This document shows, piece after piece, positions 45,149 through 53,258 of a stretch of DNA of 64,000 bases; positions within the stretch are counted from its first letter, which is position 1; each line of letters opens with the position of its first letter. The translations under genes and the position numbers were made by a program. The notes below the pieces were generated by a model that was given only the letters and a program-made list of their open reading frames with translations, did not search any database and was not told the DNA's origin. The DNA is from Pectobacterium colocasium (GTDB lineage Bacteria; Pseudomonadota; Gammaproteobacteria; Enterobacterales; Enterobacteriaceae): contig NZ_CP084032.1 of NCBI RefSeq assembly GCF_020181655.1, forward strand, positions 4,848,019-4,912,018, read 5' to 3'.

Positions 45149-45817
45149 CTACTGCGCGGTGATGTTCCAGCCCTTTTCGCGCCAGATCTGCGGCAGTTCA
45201 CGCATATCATCGAACATCGTGACCAGCGGGTGATGAATCGGCTGATTATGGGGATCGGCGCAGTAATAGAACACCGGAATGCCCGCAGCGATGCCAGCCT
45301 GTACGCCAGCGGCGGAGTCTTCAACCAAAATGCAGTGCTCAATCGGAAGCTGTAGCTGCTCGGCAGCGTGATACAGCACCGCCGGATCGGGCTTCCACTT
45401 TTTCAGATCGTAGCCGCTGTAGAGATGGTCGCCAAACAGATCGAGCATATTCGTCAGGCCGAGTGAATGCTGCATTTTACTGACCGGTCCATTGGACACC
45501 ACGGCCATCAGAACGGTAATGGACTGCGCTAACTCACGTGCGCCCTCGATAGGTTGCAGGGACTCATCGAACAGCCGTTTCACCTCTTGCCGGAAATGAC
45601 GCTCCGCGTCTTCTACCGATACGGTTAAGCCATGCTGCTGGCTGATGCGGGCAATAATCTCGTACAGCTTCACGCCCTTGTAGGTTTTTATCACCTCCTC
45701 CAGCGATAAGTTCACCCCGTATGGGATGAAGATATTCACATAAGCCTGACAACACAGCACTTCGCTATCAACCAGCGTGCCGTCACAGTCGAAGAAGACG
45801 CATTCAATATGGGGCAT
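45149..45817 (-). CDS. yieH: YieH, HAD-family sugar-phosphate phosphatase
   Basis: YieH is a haloacid dehalogenase-type phosphatase of 222 residues; the E. coli protein acts on 6-phosphogluconate. Motif I is FFDCDGTLVDSE with the nucleophilic Asp, motif II lies in VVSNGP, motif III is KKWKPDP, and motif IV is ILVEDSAAGVQAG. I chose the ATG at 45817 (MPHIECVFF); a TTG two codons upstream is open. It sits beside adeP, divergent from it, as in E. coli. Confidence 0.92.
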   Translation of the reverse strand: MPHIECVFFDCDGTLVDSEVLCCQAYVNIFIPYGVNLSLEEVIKTYKGVKLYEIIARISQQHGLTVSVEDAERHFRQEVKRLFDESLQPIEGARELAQSITVLMAVVSNGPVSKMQHSLGLTNMLDLFGDHLYSGYDLKKWKPDPAVLYHAAEQLQLPIEHCILVEDSAAGVQAGIAAGIPVFYYCADPHNQPIHHPLVTMFDDMRELPQIWREKGWNITAQ

Positions 45818-46155
45818 GACCAATCCTTATCGATGAAATAAAAGCAGATACCCTAATGCTGGCTGTTTAAGAACCGAGAAACACGGAGCCTCACACCGTG
45901 TTTCTCCTAACAATAGGCTTAAGTGAGCAGCATTAAGCGGATAATCCTACTTTAACCAATTGGCCCGATATTGCGACCTACAAAGCCATTTTTAGCGCTA
46001 TCTTGCGTAAACCTACGGGGATTTAACCGAGAGAAAACGATGACGTTAATAGGTTCTTCTTATTCGATGAAAAAAAACGTGGGATCAACGTAAAAACGCA
46101 GCGTTTTGTTATAGGATACCCGACGACAGTTATTCCCTTCTTTGGATTGTTACTC
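45818..46155. promoter_or_regulatory. yieH-adeP divergent intergenic region
   Basis: These 338 bp hold both promoters. A perfect 11-bp hairpin (GAGAAACACGG with CCGTGTTTCTC, 9-nt loop) lies at 45,876-45,906 and resembles the hairpin at 2305-2343. A 17-codon open frame with a poor ribosome site (46,040-46,093) is probably chance. I found no convincing purine riboswitch; a sequence near 46,095 is only weakly like a PurR box. Confidence 0.4.
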
Positions 46156-47493
46156 ATGAATAAATTACAACCCGGTCTTGCTACCGAGCAGGGCCTGCTG
46201 GAGCGTGTGTTTAAACTTAAACAACACGGTACGACAGCACGTACGGAAACGATTGCCGGTTTCACGACGTTTTTGACGATGGTCTACATCGTTTTTGTTA
46301 ACCCGCAGATTCTGGGCGCGGCGGGGATGGATACCAAAGCGGTCTTTGTGACCACCTGTTTGATTGCCGCATTCGGCAGTATTTTGATGGGGTTGCTGGC
46401 GAACCTGCCTGTGGCACTGGCTCCGGCAATGGGTCTGAATGCGTTTTTCGCTTTTGTCGTCGTCGGCGCGATGGGGCTGCCGTGGCAAGTTGCGATGGGT
46501 GCTATTTTCTGGGGCGCAATCGGTTTCCTGTTGCTGACCATTTTCCAGATTCGCTATTGGATGATCGCCAATATCCCGCTTAGCCTGCGTTTGGGTATCG
46601 CCAGCGGTATCGGGCTGTTCATTGCCATGATGGGTCTGAAAAATGCCGGCATTATCGTTCCTAACCCAGAAACGCTGGTGACCATTGGTAACCTGACGTC
46701 ACACAGCGTGCTGCTGGGGGCGCTGGGCTTTTTCATTATTGTGGCGCTGGCGTCACGCAATATTCATGCTGCGGTGCTGATCTCCATCGTCGTGACCACC
46801 TCGATTGGCCTGCTACTGGGTGATGTGAAGTTTGCTGGCGTGTTCTCTATGCCGCCGAGCGTTACGTCGGTAGTTGGTCAGGTTGATTTGGCGGGGGCGT
46901 TAAATCTGGGAATGTCCGGCATTATTTTCTCTTTCATGCTGGTTAACCTGTTCGACTCCTCCGGTACGCTGATCGGCGTAACGGATAAAGCCGGTCTGGT
47001 CGATGCGCGCGGTAAGTTCCCGCGTATGAAACAAGCACTGTACGTTGATAGCGTTAGCTCTGTGGCCGGTTCATTTATCGGAACCTCCTCCGTTACAGCG
47101 TATATTGAAAGCTCCTCTGGCGTATCCGTCGGTGGACGCACCGGCCTGACTGCCGTCATCGTGGGTCTGCTGTTCCTGCTGGTAATCTTCCTGTCACCGT
47201 TGGCGGGTATGGTGCCTGCCTACGCGGCGGCTGGCGCATTGATTTACGTGGGCGTACTGATGACGTCCAGCCTGGCGCGTGTGAAGTGGGATGACCTGAC
47301 GGAAGCGGTTCCAGCCTTTATTACCGCTGTGATGATGCCGTTCAGCTTCTCGATTACTGAAGGGATCGCGCTGGGCTTCATTTCTTACTGTGTGATGAAG
47401 CTAACGACGGGACGCTGGCGTGAAATCAGCCCATGCGTGGTTGTCGTTGCGCTGCTGTTCCTGCTGAAAATCGTGTTTATCGACGGGCATTAA
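46156..47493 (+). CDS. adeP: AdeP, adenine permease
   Basis: AdeP (YieG) is a high-affinity adenine-H+ symporter of the AzgA-like NCS2 subfamily in the inner membrane. The 445 residues include 12-14 hydrophobic segments. Family blocks AGFTTFLTMVYIVFVNPQIL, ALAPAMGLNAFFAF, NLFDSSGTLIGVTDKAGL and GTSSVTAYIESSSGVSVGGRTGLTAV are intact. The start is the ATG at 46156; a TTG three codons upstream is also in frame. It is followed by a strong hairpin and by yieE on the other strand, matching the E. coli order. Confidence 0.94.
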   Translation: MNKLQPGLATEQGLLERVFKLKQHGTTARTETIAGFTTFLTMVYIVFVNPQILGAAGMDTKAVFVTTCLIAAFGSILMGLLANLPVALAPAMGLNAFFAFVVVGAMGLPWQVAMGAIFWGAIGFLLLTIFQIRYWMIANIPLSLRLGIASGIGLFIAMMGLKNAGIIVPNPETLVTIGNLTSHSVLLGALGFFIIVALASRNIHAAVLISIVVTTSIGLLLGDVKFAGVFSMPPSVTSVVGQVDLAGALNLGMSGIIFSFMLVNLFDSSGTLIGVTDKAGLVDARGKFPRMKQALYVDSVSSVAGSFIGTSSVTAYIESSSGVSVGGRTGLTAVIVGLLFLLVIFLSPLAGMVPAYAAAGALIYVGVLMTSSLARVKWDDLTEAVPAFITAVMMPFSFSITEGIALGFISYCVMKLTTGRWREISPCVVVVALLFLLKIVFIDGH

Positions 47494-47500
47494 TCCGTTC

Positions 47501-47527
47501 GTGGCTCCAGGGCTTTCCTGGAGCCAC
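47501..47527. terminator. Hairpin between adeP and the converging yieE
   Basis: GTGGCTCCAG and CTGGAGCCAC form a perfect 10-bp stem with a 7-nt loop, 7 bp after the adeP stop. There is no long U-tract. It probably ends both converging transcripts. Confidence 0.7.
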
Positions 47528-47549
47528 AAGTCTGCGACAAGGCAGATGG

Positions 47550-48293
47550 CTACTGTGAAGCGATAGAGGTGACTTTTTCTATCGTATGGCTGGTTAATTT
47601 CATATAGCGTAAAGACTGGCGCTGTTGCTGTAGAATTTCTCCCGCTTTTCTCATGCCCGATGCCGATGTATATTTCCACATGATCAATCGGTTAAGCGTC
47701 GGTATATGGGCACAGGCCCAGGCAAGATAATCATCAACATCGCTCATCACTTCTACGGTGGGGATGCGGGTTGAACGCAGCCTGCCAGAAGCGGGGTGAA
47801 GTTTCAGGTGATTGGGAGGGTGGCTGTTTACGCCAGGGATTTTCATTAATGACTGGCGAATGGTGCATAGCTGCGTTGCCGCTTCCAGCGGATCGCGCTG
47901 AGCGTCGATCCACGCCTGTTCGGCCTGTGTCTGCGCCTGCATCTGTGGAATAGCCTGATTCGTCGGCCTGACATGAACGATTTCGATATCCATACCCACG
48001 CTTCCTTCTTCACTCAGGAGGATGGCGATGGTGTTGCCTGCATAGCCGATGCTGAAATTGGGCATATTGGGATCGGCAAAATAAGGGCGTCCTTCAGGGG
48101 ACTCCAGCAGTGTGGGTAACAGCGGATAGCCGAAAAAATAGAACATCATCTCAGCCAGCAGCACGCGACTTTTCAGATAACGCTCGCGGCGTTTGGCTGA
48201 AAAACCTTGTGTTGATGAGATGAGCCTATCGGGCAGTCTTTGTAAGTCAGGAAGCGCTTCCGTGCTTGTCCACCTGACAAAATGGCAGGTCAT
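47550..48293 (-). CDS. yieE: YieE, phosphopantetheinyl-transferase-like protein
   Basis: A 247-residue protein of the 4'-phosphopantetheinyl transferase superfamily. GSVGMDIEIV keeps the Mg2+-binding D-x-E motif. Two other family motifs are changed: where active enzymes read SHS, this one has SIGYAG, and where they read WTxKE(A/S)xxK, it has LCTIRQSLMKI, with Gln in place of the usual Glu. E. coli YieE, its syntenic counterpart next to adeP, seems from memory to carry similar changes, so this is a feature of the YieE group. Activity on an acyl carrier protein is uncertain. Confidence 0.85.
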   Translation of the reverse strand: MTCHFVRWTSTEALPDLQRLPDRLISSTQGFSAKRRERYLKSRVLLAEMMFYFFGYPLLPTLLESPEGRPYFADPNMPNFSIGYAGNTIAILLSEEGSVGMDIEIVHVRPTNQAIPQMQAQTQAEQAWIDAQRDPLEAATQLCTIRQSLMKIPGVNSHPPNHLKLHPASGRLRSTRIPTVEVMSDVDDYLAWACAHIPTLNRLIMWKYTSASGMRKAGEILQQQRQSLRYMKLTSHTIEKVTSIASQ

Positions 48294-48482
48294 TGTTCAC
48301 TCCGTGATCGTGATAAAAGATGGGAACCTATCAGGCATTACCAATGCATATTATCAGACAAATATGTGATCTAAAGAAAAATCGATGGATAAATCGGCGA
48401 TAATTATTAATTAGGCACAACGAATTTTCTGCATTGTGTGTTTTGTGGCGATTCTTCCCTGTTCGCCACCTTCCAGTCTGTT

Positions 48483-49004
48483 CTAATGGTTCGGCCATCC
48501 CAGCGCGGAACGCCGCTGTTTTTCCAGCGTCTGCTTACGCAGCTCATCTGCGGTCACTAAGCGTAGTGCCGATGTTGGACATACGCTGACGCAGGATGGG
48601 CTCTGGGCGACATCCACGCACAAATCGCATTTGTGAACCTCGCTTTGCGTGAGGTGTGATTCTCCTTCGTCATTCGATGCTTTCGTCACCACATTGATGG
48701 CCCCGAAGGGACAAGCGACGACGCAGCTTTTGCAGCCGATGCAGCGGGACTGCATCACCTGGATGCTGTCCCGATCCCGCACCAGCGCGTCATTTGGGCA
48801 GACGCTGGCACAGGGTGCATTCTCACACTGCCGACACAGGACAGGGACGCTGACGCTGGCGCTTTTGACGACCTTCAGGCGGGGAAAGAAGTGAGAAGGC
48901 CTCAGCTGCGCGCTGTGGCCGCCGCTATGGGCGACCGCGCAGGCGATCTCACAGGTTCGGCAGCCGATACATTTTTCTGCTTCAGCGATGATAAATTGGT
49001 TCAT
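48483..49004 (-). CDS. Four-cluster ferredoxin, HydN-like
   Basis: A 173-residue electron-transfer protein with four [4Fe-4S] sites: CIGCRTCEIAC, CRQCENAPCASVCP, CIGCKSCVVACP and CDLCVDVAQSPSCVSVCP. This layout is typical of the HydN/YsaA group of anaerobic oxidoreductase subunits. Its start overlaps the aegA stop by 4 nt (ATGA), so aegA and this gene are coupled, and its sequence parallels the ferredoxin part of AegA itself. It probably passes electrons to or from AegA or a partner molybdoenzyme encoded elsewhere. Confidence 0.85.
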   Translation of the reverse strand: MNQFIIAEAEKCIGCRTCEIACAVAHSGGHSAQLRPSHFFPRLKVVKSASVSVPVLCRQCENAPCASVCPNDALVRDRDSIQVMQSRCIGCKSCVVACPFGAINVVTKASNDEGESHLTQSEVHKCDLCVDVAQSPSCVSVCPTSALRLVTADELRKQTLEKQRRSALGWPNH

Positions 49005-51025
49005 GAGCGAACCTCCTCGCGGGTTGCGTTCATCTCAGGACGTTGTGGATGCGCGGGAATCGTACCCGTGACGGCGGTCAGCCCCATTGTCGCCATCATT
49101 CCCAATGCGGCTTTGCGCCCGTCGGCAATGGCGGTCACGACCAGATCGGCACCGCGTACGGCATCACCACCGGCAAAGATACGCGGGTGATTAGTCTGGC
49201 AAGGTATCTGGCTATCAAGCGGGGTGGTGATGTACCCCCAGTTATCCAGATTGACGCCGGCCTCTTCCAGCCACGGCATGTTGTGTGACTGAAAGCCAAA
49301 TGCGGTGATCACGGCTTCCGCAGGCTGCACGAATTCTGAGCCAGGAATGGGGCGCGGACGACGACGACCGCTGGCGTCAGGCTCGCCCAGTTCGGTGCGA
49401 ACCAGACTAATCCCGCAGACTTCGCCCTGTTCATTGAGGCAGATTTTTTGTGGCTGGACGTTAAACAGGAACTCTACGCCTTCTTCACGGGAGTTCTTCA
49501 CTTCTTTTTTCGAGCCCGGCATGTTGGCTTCATCACGACGATACGCGCAGGTGACGGATACCGCACCCTGCCGGACGGACGTGCGCAGACAATCCATCGC
49601 GGTATCTCCACCGCCGAGTACCACGACGCGCTTGCCCGCCATCGAGATATAAGGTTCATCCTCTCGTTCAGGCAGACCCATCACGTGTTTGGTATTGGCA
49701 ATCAGGAAGGGAAGCGCATCGAAAACGCCGGGAGCCTCTTCATTATCAATGTTGGCCTTCATGGAGCGGTAGGTGCCTACGCCGAGGAAAACGGTGTCAT
49801 AGTCGTCCAGAAGTTGAGCCAGAGAAATATCTTTCCCCACTTCGGTATTCAGTCGAAATTCGATTCCCATGGCGCTGAACACCTCACGACGATGAATCAG
49901 GACGTCTTTATCCAGCTTGAACGACGGAATGCCGAACGTGAGCAGCCCACCAATTTCCGGGTGACGGTCGAATACCACGGCCTGTACGCCGTTGCGAGCC
50001 AGCACATCGGCACAAGACAGCCCAGCCGGACCCGCACCGACAATCGCCGCGCGTTTACCGCTGGGAACGACATGCGTCATGTCGGGCGACCAGCCCATTG
50101 CCATGGCGGTATCGGTAATGTAGCGCTCAACGTTGCCGATGGTGATAGCACCGTACTCTTTACCCAGCGTACAGGCTCCTTCGCATAGCCGATCCTGCGG
50201 GCACACCCGACCGCAGATTTCCGGCAGGCTGCTGGTTTGGTGCGACAACTCAACGGCTTCAAGAATACGCCCCTGCTTCGCCAGACTCAGCAGTTCAGGA
50301 ATATTGTTATGCAGCGGACAGGTCCACTCACAGATCGCGCGTTTGCCACAGGAAAGGCAGCGATCGGCCTGATCTTCCGTCTGCTGCATAGAGAAGCCAT
50401 GATAAATTTCATCAAACGTGGAGGTTCTCTGGGTCAGCGGCTTTTTCTCGGCATCCTGGCGCGGCCAGTTCTTTCTTTTACTGAGCGGATTGGTTGTCTG
50501 CGCCTTCAGTACAGGCGTTTCACGCTGCCAGTGGGAGGCTGAACGCAGTGCCATCATCTGCTGTTTTTCCTGACGGCGAGCCACTAACGTTTGTTCGCTG
50601 ACTAACTGCAAGGCTTGCGTCGGGCAGGCTTCTACGCACGCTTGCCCTTGGGGGCGATCGGCGCAGAGATCGCATTTATGGGCGACGGTGCTGTTGTCCG
50701 CAGGGTTGGTCACCATCGACATCGCACCGAACGGGCAAGCCAGTACACAGCTTTTACAGCCAATACACTTTTCCTGAACGAGTTGAATGCTATTGTCTTT
50801 TCTGATCAAGGCCTGCGTTGGGCACACGCTGGCACAAGGGGCATCTTCACAGTGACGGCATGTCACGGCAGCCCGCAGCGTTGGCGTATTGAATGCCTTG
50901 ATTCTGGGCTGAAACACCGTGGTGCTATCTGGATACCGCTCATCATTGTGTGCAATGACGCAGGCGATTTCGCATGCATGGCACCCCATACAGTCTTGAG
51001 TACTGGCAATAACAAATCGGTTCAT
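49001..51025 (-). CDS. aegA: AegA, ferredoxin-GltD fusion oxidoreductase
   Basis: AegA has 674 residues: an N-terminal ferredoxin part with four [4Fe-4S] motifs (CMGCHACEIAC through CDLCADRPQGQACVEACP, about 1-150), then a glutamate-synthase-small-chain-like (GltD) part with its own Cys cluster (CLSCGKRAICEWTCP), an FAD fold (VGAGPAGLSCADVLARNG near 330) and a NADPH fold (VVVLGGGDTAMDC). In E. coli AegA takes part in anaerobic urate use together with formate-linked enzymes. It is transcribed with the downstream ferredoxin gene. The electron partner here is unknown. Confidence 0.9.
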   Translation of the reverse strand: MNRFVIASTQDCMGCHACEIACVIAHNDERYPDSTTVFQPRIKAFNTPTLRAAVTCRHCEDAPCASVCPTQALIRKDNSIQLVQEKCIGCKSCVLACPFGAMSMVTNPADNSTVAHKCDLCADRPQGQACVEACPTQALQLVSEQTLVARRQEKQQMMALRSASHWQRETPVLKAQTTNPLSKRKNWPRQDAEKKPLTQRTSTFDEIYHGFSMQQTEDQADRCLSCGKRAICEWTCPLHNNIPELLSLAKQGRILEAVELSHQTSSLPEICGRVCPQDRLCEGACTLGKEYGAITIGNVERYITDTAMAMGWSPDMTHVVPSGKRAAIVGAGPAGLSCADVLARNGVQAVVFDRHPEIGGLLTFGIPSFKLDKDVLIHRREVFSAMGIEFRLNTEVGKDISLAQLLDDYDTVFLGVGTYRSMKANIDNEEAPGVFDALPFLIANTKHVMGLPEREDEPYISMAGKRVVVLGGGDTAMDCLRTSVRQGAVSVTCAYRRDEANMPGSKKEVKNSREEGVEFLFNVQPQKICLNEQGEVCGISLVRTELGEPDASGRRRPRPIPGSEFVQPAEAVITAFGFQSHNMPWLEEAGVNLDNWGYITTPLDSQIPCQTNHPRIFAGGDAVRGADLVVTAIADGRKAALGMMATMGLTAVTGTIPAHPQRPEMNATREEVRS

Positions 51026-51468
51026 TACCTTTTCCCACTCTGGATCCCTCGATCGTGGCCTTTATCCTAATCGCTGGATAACGCCCTGACCTTGATATAG
51101 AGCAGGTTAAAAGTCGGTTAATGTTAAATCTCACTCCGGTTATTAATGAAATTATTGAATCGTTTCAGTTAGTTGTAATGTTATGTGAAAGTAATGGCAT
51201 GGTTGCATATAGCCTTGTTTTTTATCCGGTTTAAAGCGATTTATTCCAGGTAAAAATTCTGGTTTTCATGATTTTTGTTCATTTTCCCATGAAATAACTC
51301 GTTACTTTTCCTTACGCCCCTCATAATGTCGAACGCTATTTAAATGCAGCAAAACAGTGTTTTATCAAAGCAATGTTTCTGCTAAATAGTATGTTTAGGG
51401 CATTTTCATTATTAATCAATAACCTAGAATTTATCAGGGTTAATGGATTGTCACTAAGGGATAGTGTT
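51026..51468. promoter_or_regulatory. aegA-lipoprotein operon divergent intergenic region
   Basis: These 443 bp are AT-rich and hold no gene. Near the aegA start, GGTTAA is repeated at 51,105 and 51,116, an 11-bp direct repeat of the type bound by some response regulators; a third GTTAA follows. Its significance is unclear. On the other side the start of the lipoprotein gene is the ATG at 51,469, with AAGGGAT upstream; an open frame extends back to 51,373 but lacks the lipoprotein signal. Confidence 0.4.
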
Positions 51469-52140
51469 ATGAATAAAAAGGTCGTTCTTTGTTCTGTATT
51501 CATGTCAGCAGCGTTATTGAGCGGATGTGCGACAGAGTCTTCCCGTACTGTAGAAGCACAAAAAGTCACTTCTTACAGTACGCCTTATCAGGGCGTTCGC
51601 AGCCCGATTTCCGTCGGAAAATTTGAAAACCGCTCTAACTATATGAACGGTATTTTTTCTGATGGGGTTGACCGCTTAGGTAATCAATCCAAGACCATTC
51701 TTGTTAGCCATCTTCAGCAGAGCGGCCGCTTTAATGTGTTGGATCGTACCAATATGGAAGAGCTTAAAGCGGAAGCGGGTATTAAAGGACAAACGCAGAC
51801 GCTGAAAGGCGCTAGCTATGTTGTTACTGGCGATGTGACCGAGTTTGGTCGCAAAGAAGTGGGCGATCATCAACTGTGGGGCATCCTTGGGCGCGGTAAG
51901 ACACAGGTTGCTTATGCAAAAACTACGTTGAATGTGGTGAATGTACAAACGTCTGAAGTCGTGTATTCCGTACAGGGCGCGGGCGAGTACACCTTGTCCA
52001 ACCGTGAAATTATCGGTTTCGGTGGTACGGCCAGCTATGACTCGACGCTGAACGGTAAAGTGCTGGATTTGGCTATTCGTGAAGCCGTCAATAATCTGGT
52101 TGCGGGAATTGAAAGTGGTGCCTGGCGCCCAGCGAACTAA
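51469..52140 (+). CDS. CsgG/HfaB-like outer-membrane lipoprotein
   Basis: A 223-residue lipoprotein related to the CsgG family. The signal peptide and lipobox LLSGC (Cys near residue 22) direct it to lipid attachment in the envelope. The body carries SVGKFENRSNYMNGIFSDGVDRLGNQSKTILVSHLQQSGRFNVLDRTNMEEL and YVVTGDVTEFGRKEVG, the CsgG/HfaB pattern. In CsgG itself this fold forms a secretion pore for curli subunits. It is the first gene of a three-lipoprotein operon; no curlin gene is present here, so a curli role is not implied. Confidence 0.82.
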   Translation: MNKKVVLCSVFMSAALLSGCATESSRTVEAQKVTSYSTPYQGVRSPISVGKFENRSNYMNGIFSDGVDRLGNQSKTILVSHLQQSGRFNVLDRTNMEELKAEAGIKGQTQTLKGASYVVTGDVTEFGRKEVGDHQLWGILGRGKTQVAYAKTTLNVVNVQTSEVVYSVQGAGEYTLSNREIIGFGGTASYDSTLNGKVLDLAIREAVNNLVAGIESGAWRPAN

Positions 52141-52158
52141 TGGAATAGGAATATAACC

Positions 52159-52518
52159 ATGTTATCTCATAAGAAAATTGTCCTGCTGCTTGCAGCGACA
52201 GTACTGGCTGGTTGTGCGTCTCAGCCAAAAACGATTTATAGCTGGGACAAGTATCAGCCCGCACTTTACGATTACTATCAACAAGATAAAGTTGGCCCTG
52301 AGCAGCAAATTCTTGCGTTGAATGAATCGATCGAAAAAGCGAAAGCCGCAAACAAACCTGTCCCGCCGGGACTCTATGCTCAACTTGGGTTGCTGTATGC
52401 CAATACTGGCCGTGATAGTGAAGCTCGCCAACAGTTTGAAACTGAAAAAGCGAAATTCCCTGAATCAGCACCTTTTATGGACTTCCTGTTGAGTAAAAAT
52501 AAAGGGAGCATTAAATGA
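52159..52518 (+). CDS. DUF4810 lipoprotein
   Basis: A 119-residue lipoprotein with a signal peptide and lipobox VLAGC (Cys at 20). The rest is a small helical domain of the DUF4810 family; the pattern LYAQLGLLYANTGRDSEARQQFETEKAKFPES looks like a tetratricopeptide-type repeat pair. Its function is unknown, but it is regularly found between a CsgG-like gene and a GNA1162-like gene, as here. It overlaps the following gene by 4 nt. Confidence 0.8.
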   Translation: MLSHKKIVLLLAATVLAGCASQPKTIYSWDKYQPALYDYYQQDKVGPEQQILALNESIEKAKAANKPVPPGLYAQLGLLYANTGRDSEARQQFETEKAKFPESAPFMDFLLSKNKGSIK

Positions 52519-53174
52519 ATCGTTTCTTAGGATTATGTGGTCTGGTTTTTGCGCTGGTGCTGACCGGTTGTGCTAAACCCGTTCCCTATGACTACACGGC
52601 ATTTAAGCAGAGTAAACCTAAGTCTATTCTGGTATTGCCGCCGGTTAACCATTCGCCGGATGTGAAAGCGAGCTATAGCCTGCTTTCACAAGTTACCTAC
52701 CCGCTGGCGGAATCCGGTTATTACGTCTTGCCTGTCGCTGTCGTAGACGAAACGTTCAAACAGAATGGTCTGTCGACTGCGGCGGATATTCATGCGCTGA
52801 GTACGGCGAAGCTGCACCAAATCTTTGGTGCTGATGCTGCGCTGTATTTGGACGTAAAAGAGTACGGTACGTCATACATCGTGATTAACAGCGAAACCCG
52901 CGTTTCTGCGGATGCGCGTCTGGTTGATCTGCGTACCGGAAAACTGCTGTGGAGCGGAAGCGCAACGGCGTCCAGCAACGAGCAGCAATCAAACGCTAAC
53001 GGCGGCATTATCGGTATTCTGGTGCAGGCCGCAGTGAACCAGATTGCGGACACGATCTCTGACAAAGGCCACGATGTTGCGGGCGTGACCAGCGCGCGCC
53101 TGCTGGCGGCGGGCCATCCACGCGGTATGCTGTACGGGCCTCGCTCATTGCAATACGGTAAAGAAACGTACTGA
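52515..53174 (+). CDS. GNA1162-like lipoprotein (DUF799)
   Basis: A 219-residue lipoprotein with a signal peptide and lipobox LTGC (Cys near 19). The body (KPKSILVLPPVNHSPDVKASYSLLSQVTYPLAESGYYVLPVAVVDETF) matches the DUF799/GNA1162 family, which includes an exposed meningococcal lipoprotein. It overlaps the DUF4810 gene by 4 nt (ATGA). The three lipoproteins probably make one envelope complex; the cargo or role is not known. Confidence 0.82.
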   Translation: MNRFLGLCGLVFALVLTGCAKPVPYDYTAFKQSKPKSILVLPPVNHSPDVKASYSLLSQVTYPLAESGYYVLPVAVVDETFKQNGLSTAADIHALSTAKLHQIFGADAALYLDVKEYGTSYIVINSETRVSADARLVDLRTGKLLWSGSATASSNEQQSNANGGIIGILVQAAVNQIADTISDKGHDVAGVTSARLLAAGHPRGMLYGPRSLQYGKETY

Positions 53175-53209
53175 TCCGTTATGTAGTACGTTGCCAAATC
53201 GCCATTACC

Positions 53210-53240
53210 AACGCCGTTCGTCATTGAACGGCGTTTTTTA
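53210..53240 (+). terminator. Intrinsic terminator after the lipoprotein operon
   Basis: AACGCCGTTC and GAACGGCGTT form a 10-bp stem followed by TTTTTT. It ends the three-gene operon; the MFS gene converges on it. Confidence 0.9.
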
Positions 53241-53258
53241 TCGTCTTAGCCTATGGCG

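Noticed and set aside
46040..46093. A 17-codon open frame as a leader peptide for adeP
   Set aside because: The ribosome site is poor and I see no attenuator hairpins after it.
46090..46115. A PurR box or purine riboswitch ahead of adeP
   Set aside because: The match to the PurR palindrome is weak and no riboswitch core could be folded by eye.
49448..50188. A 246-codon open frame antisense to aegA
   Set aside because: It mirrors aegA coding sequence and its translation has no domain or signal; the aegA frame is certain.
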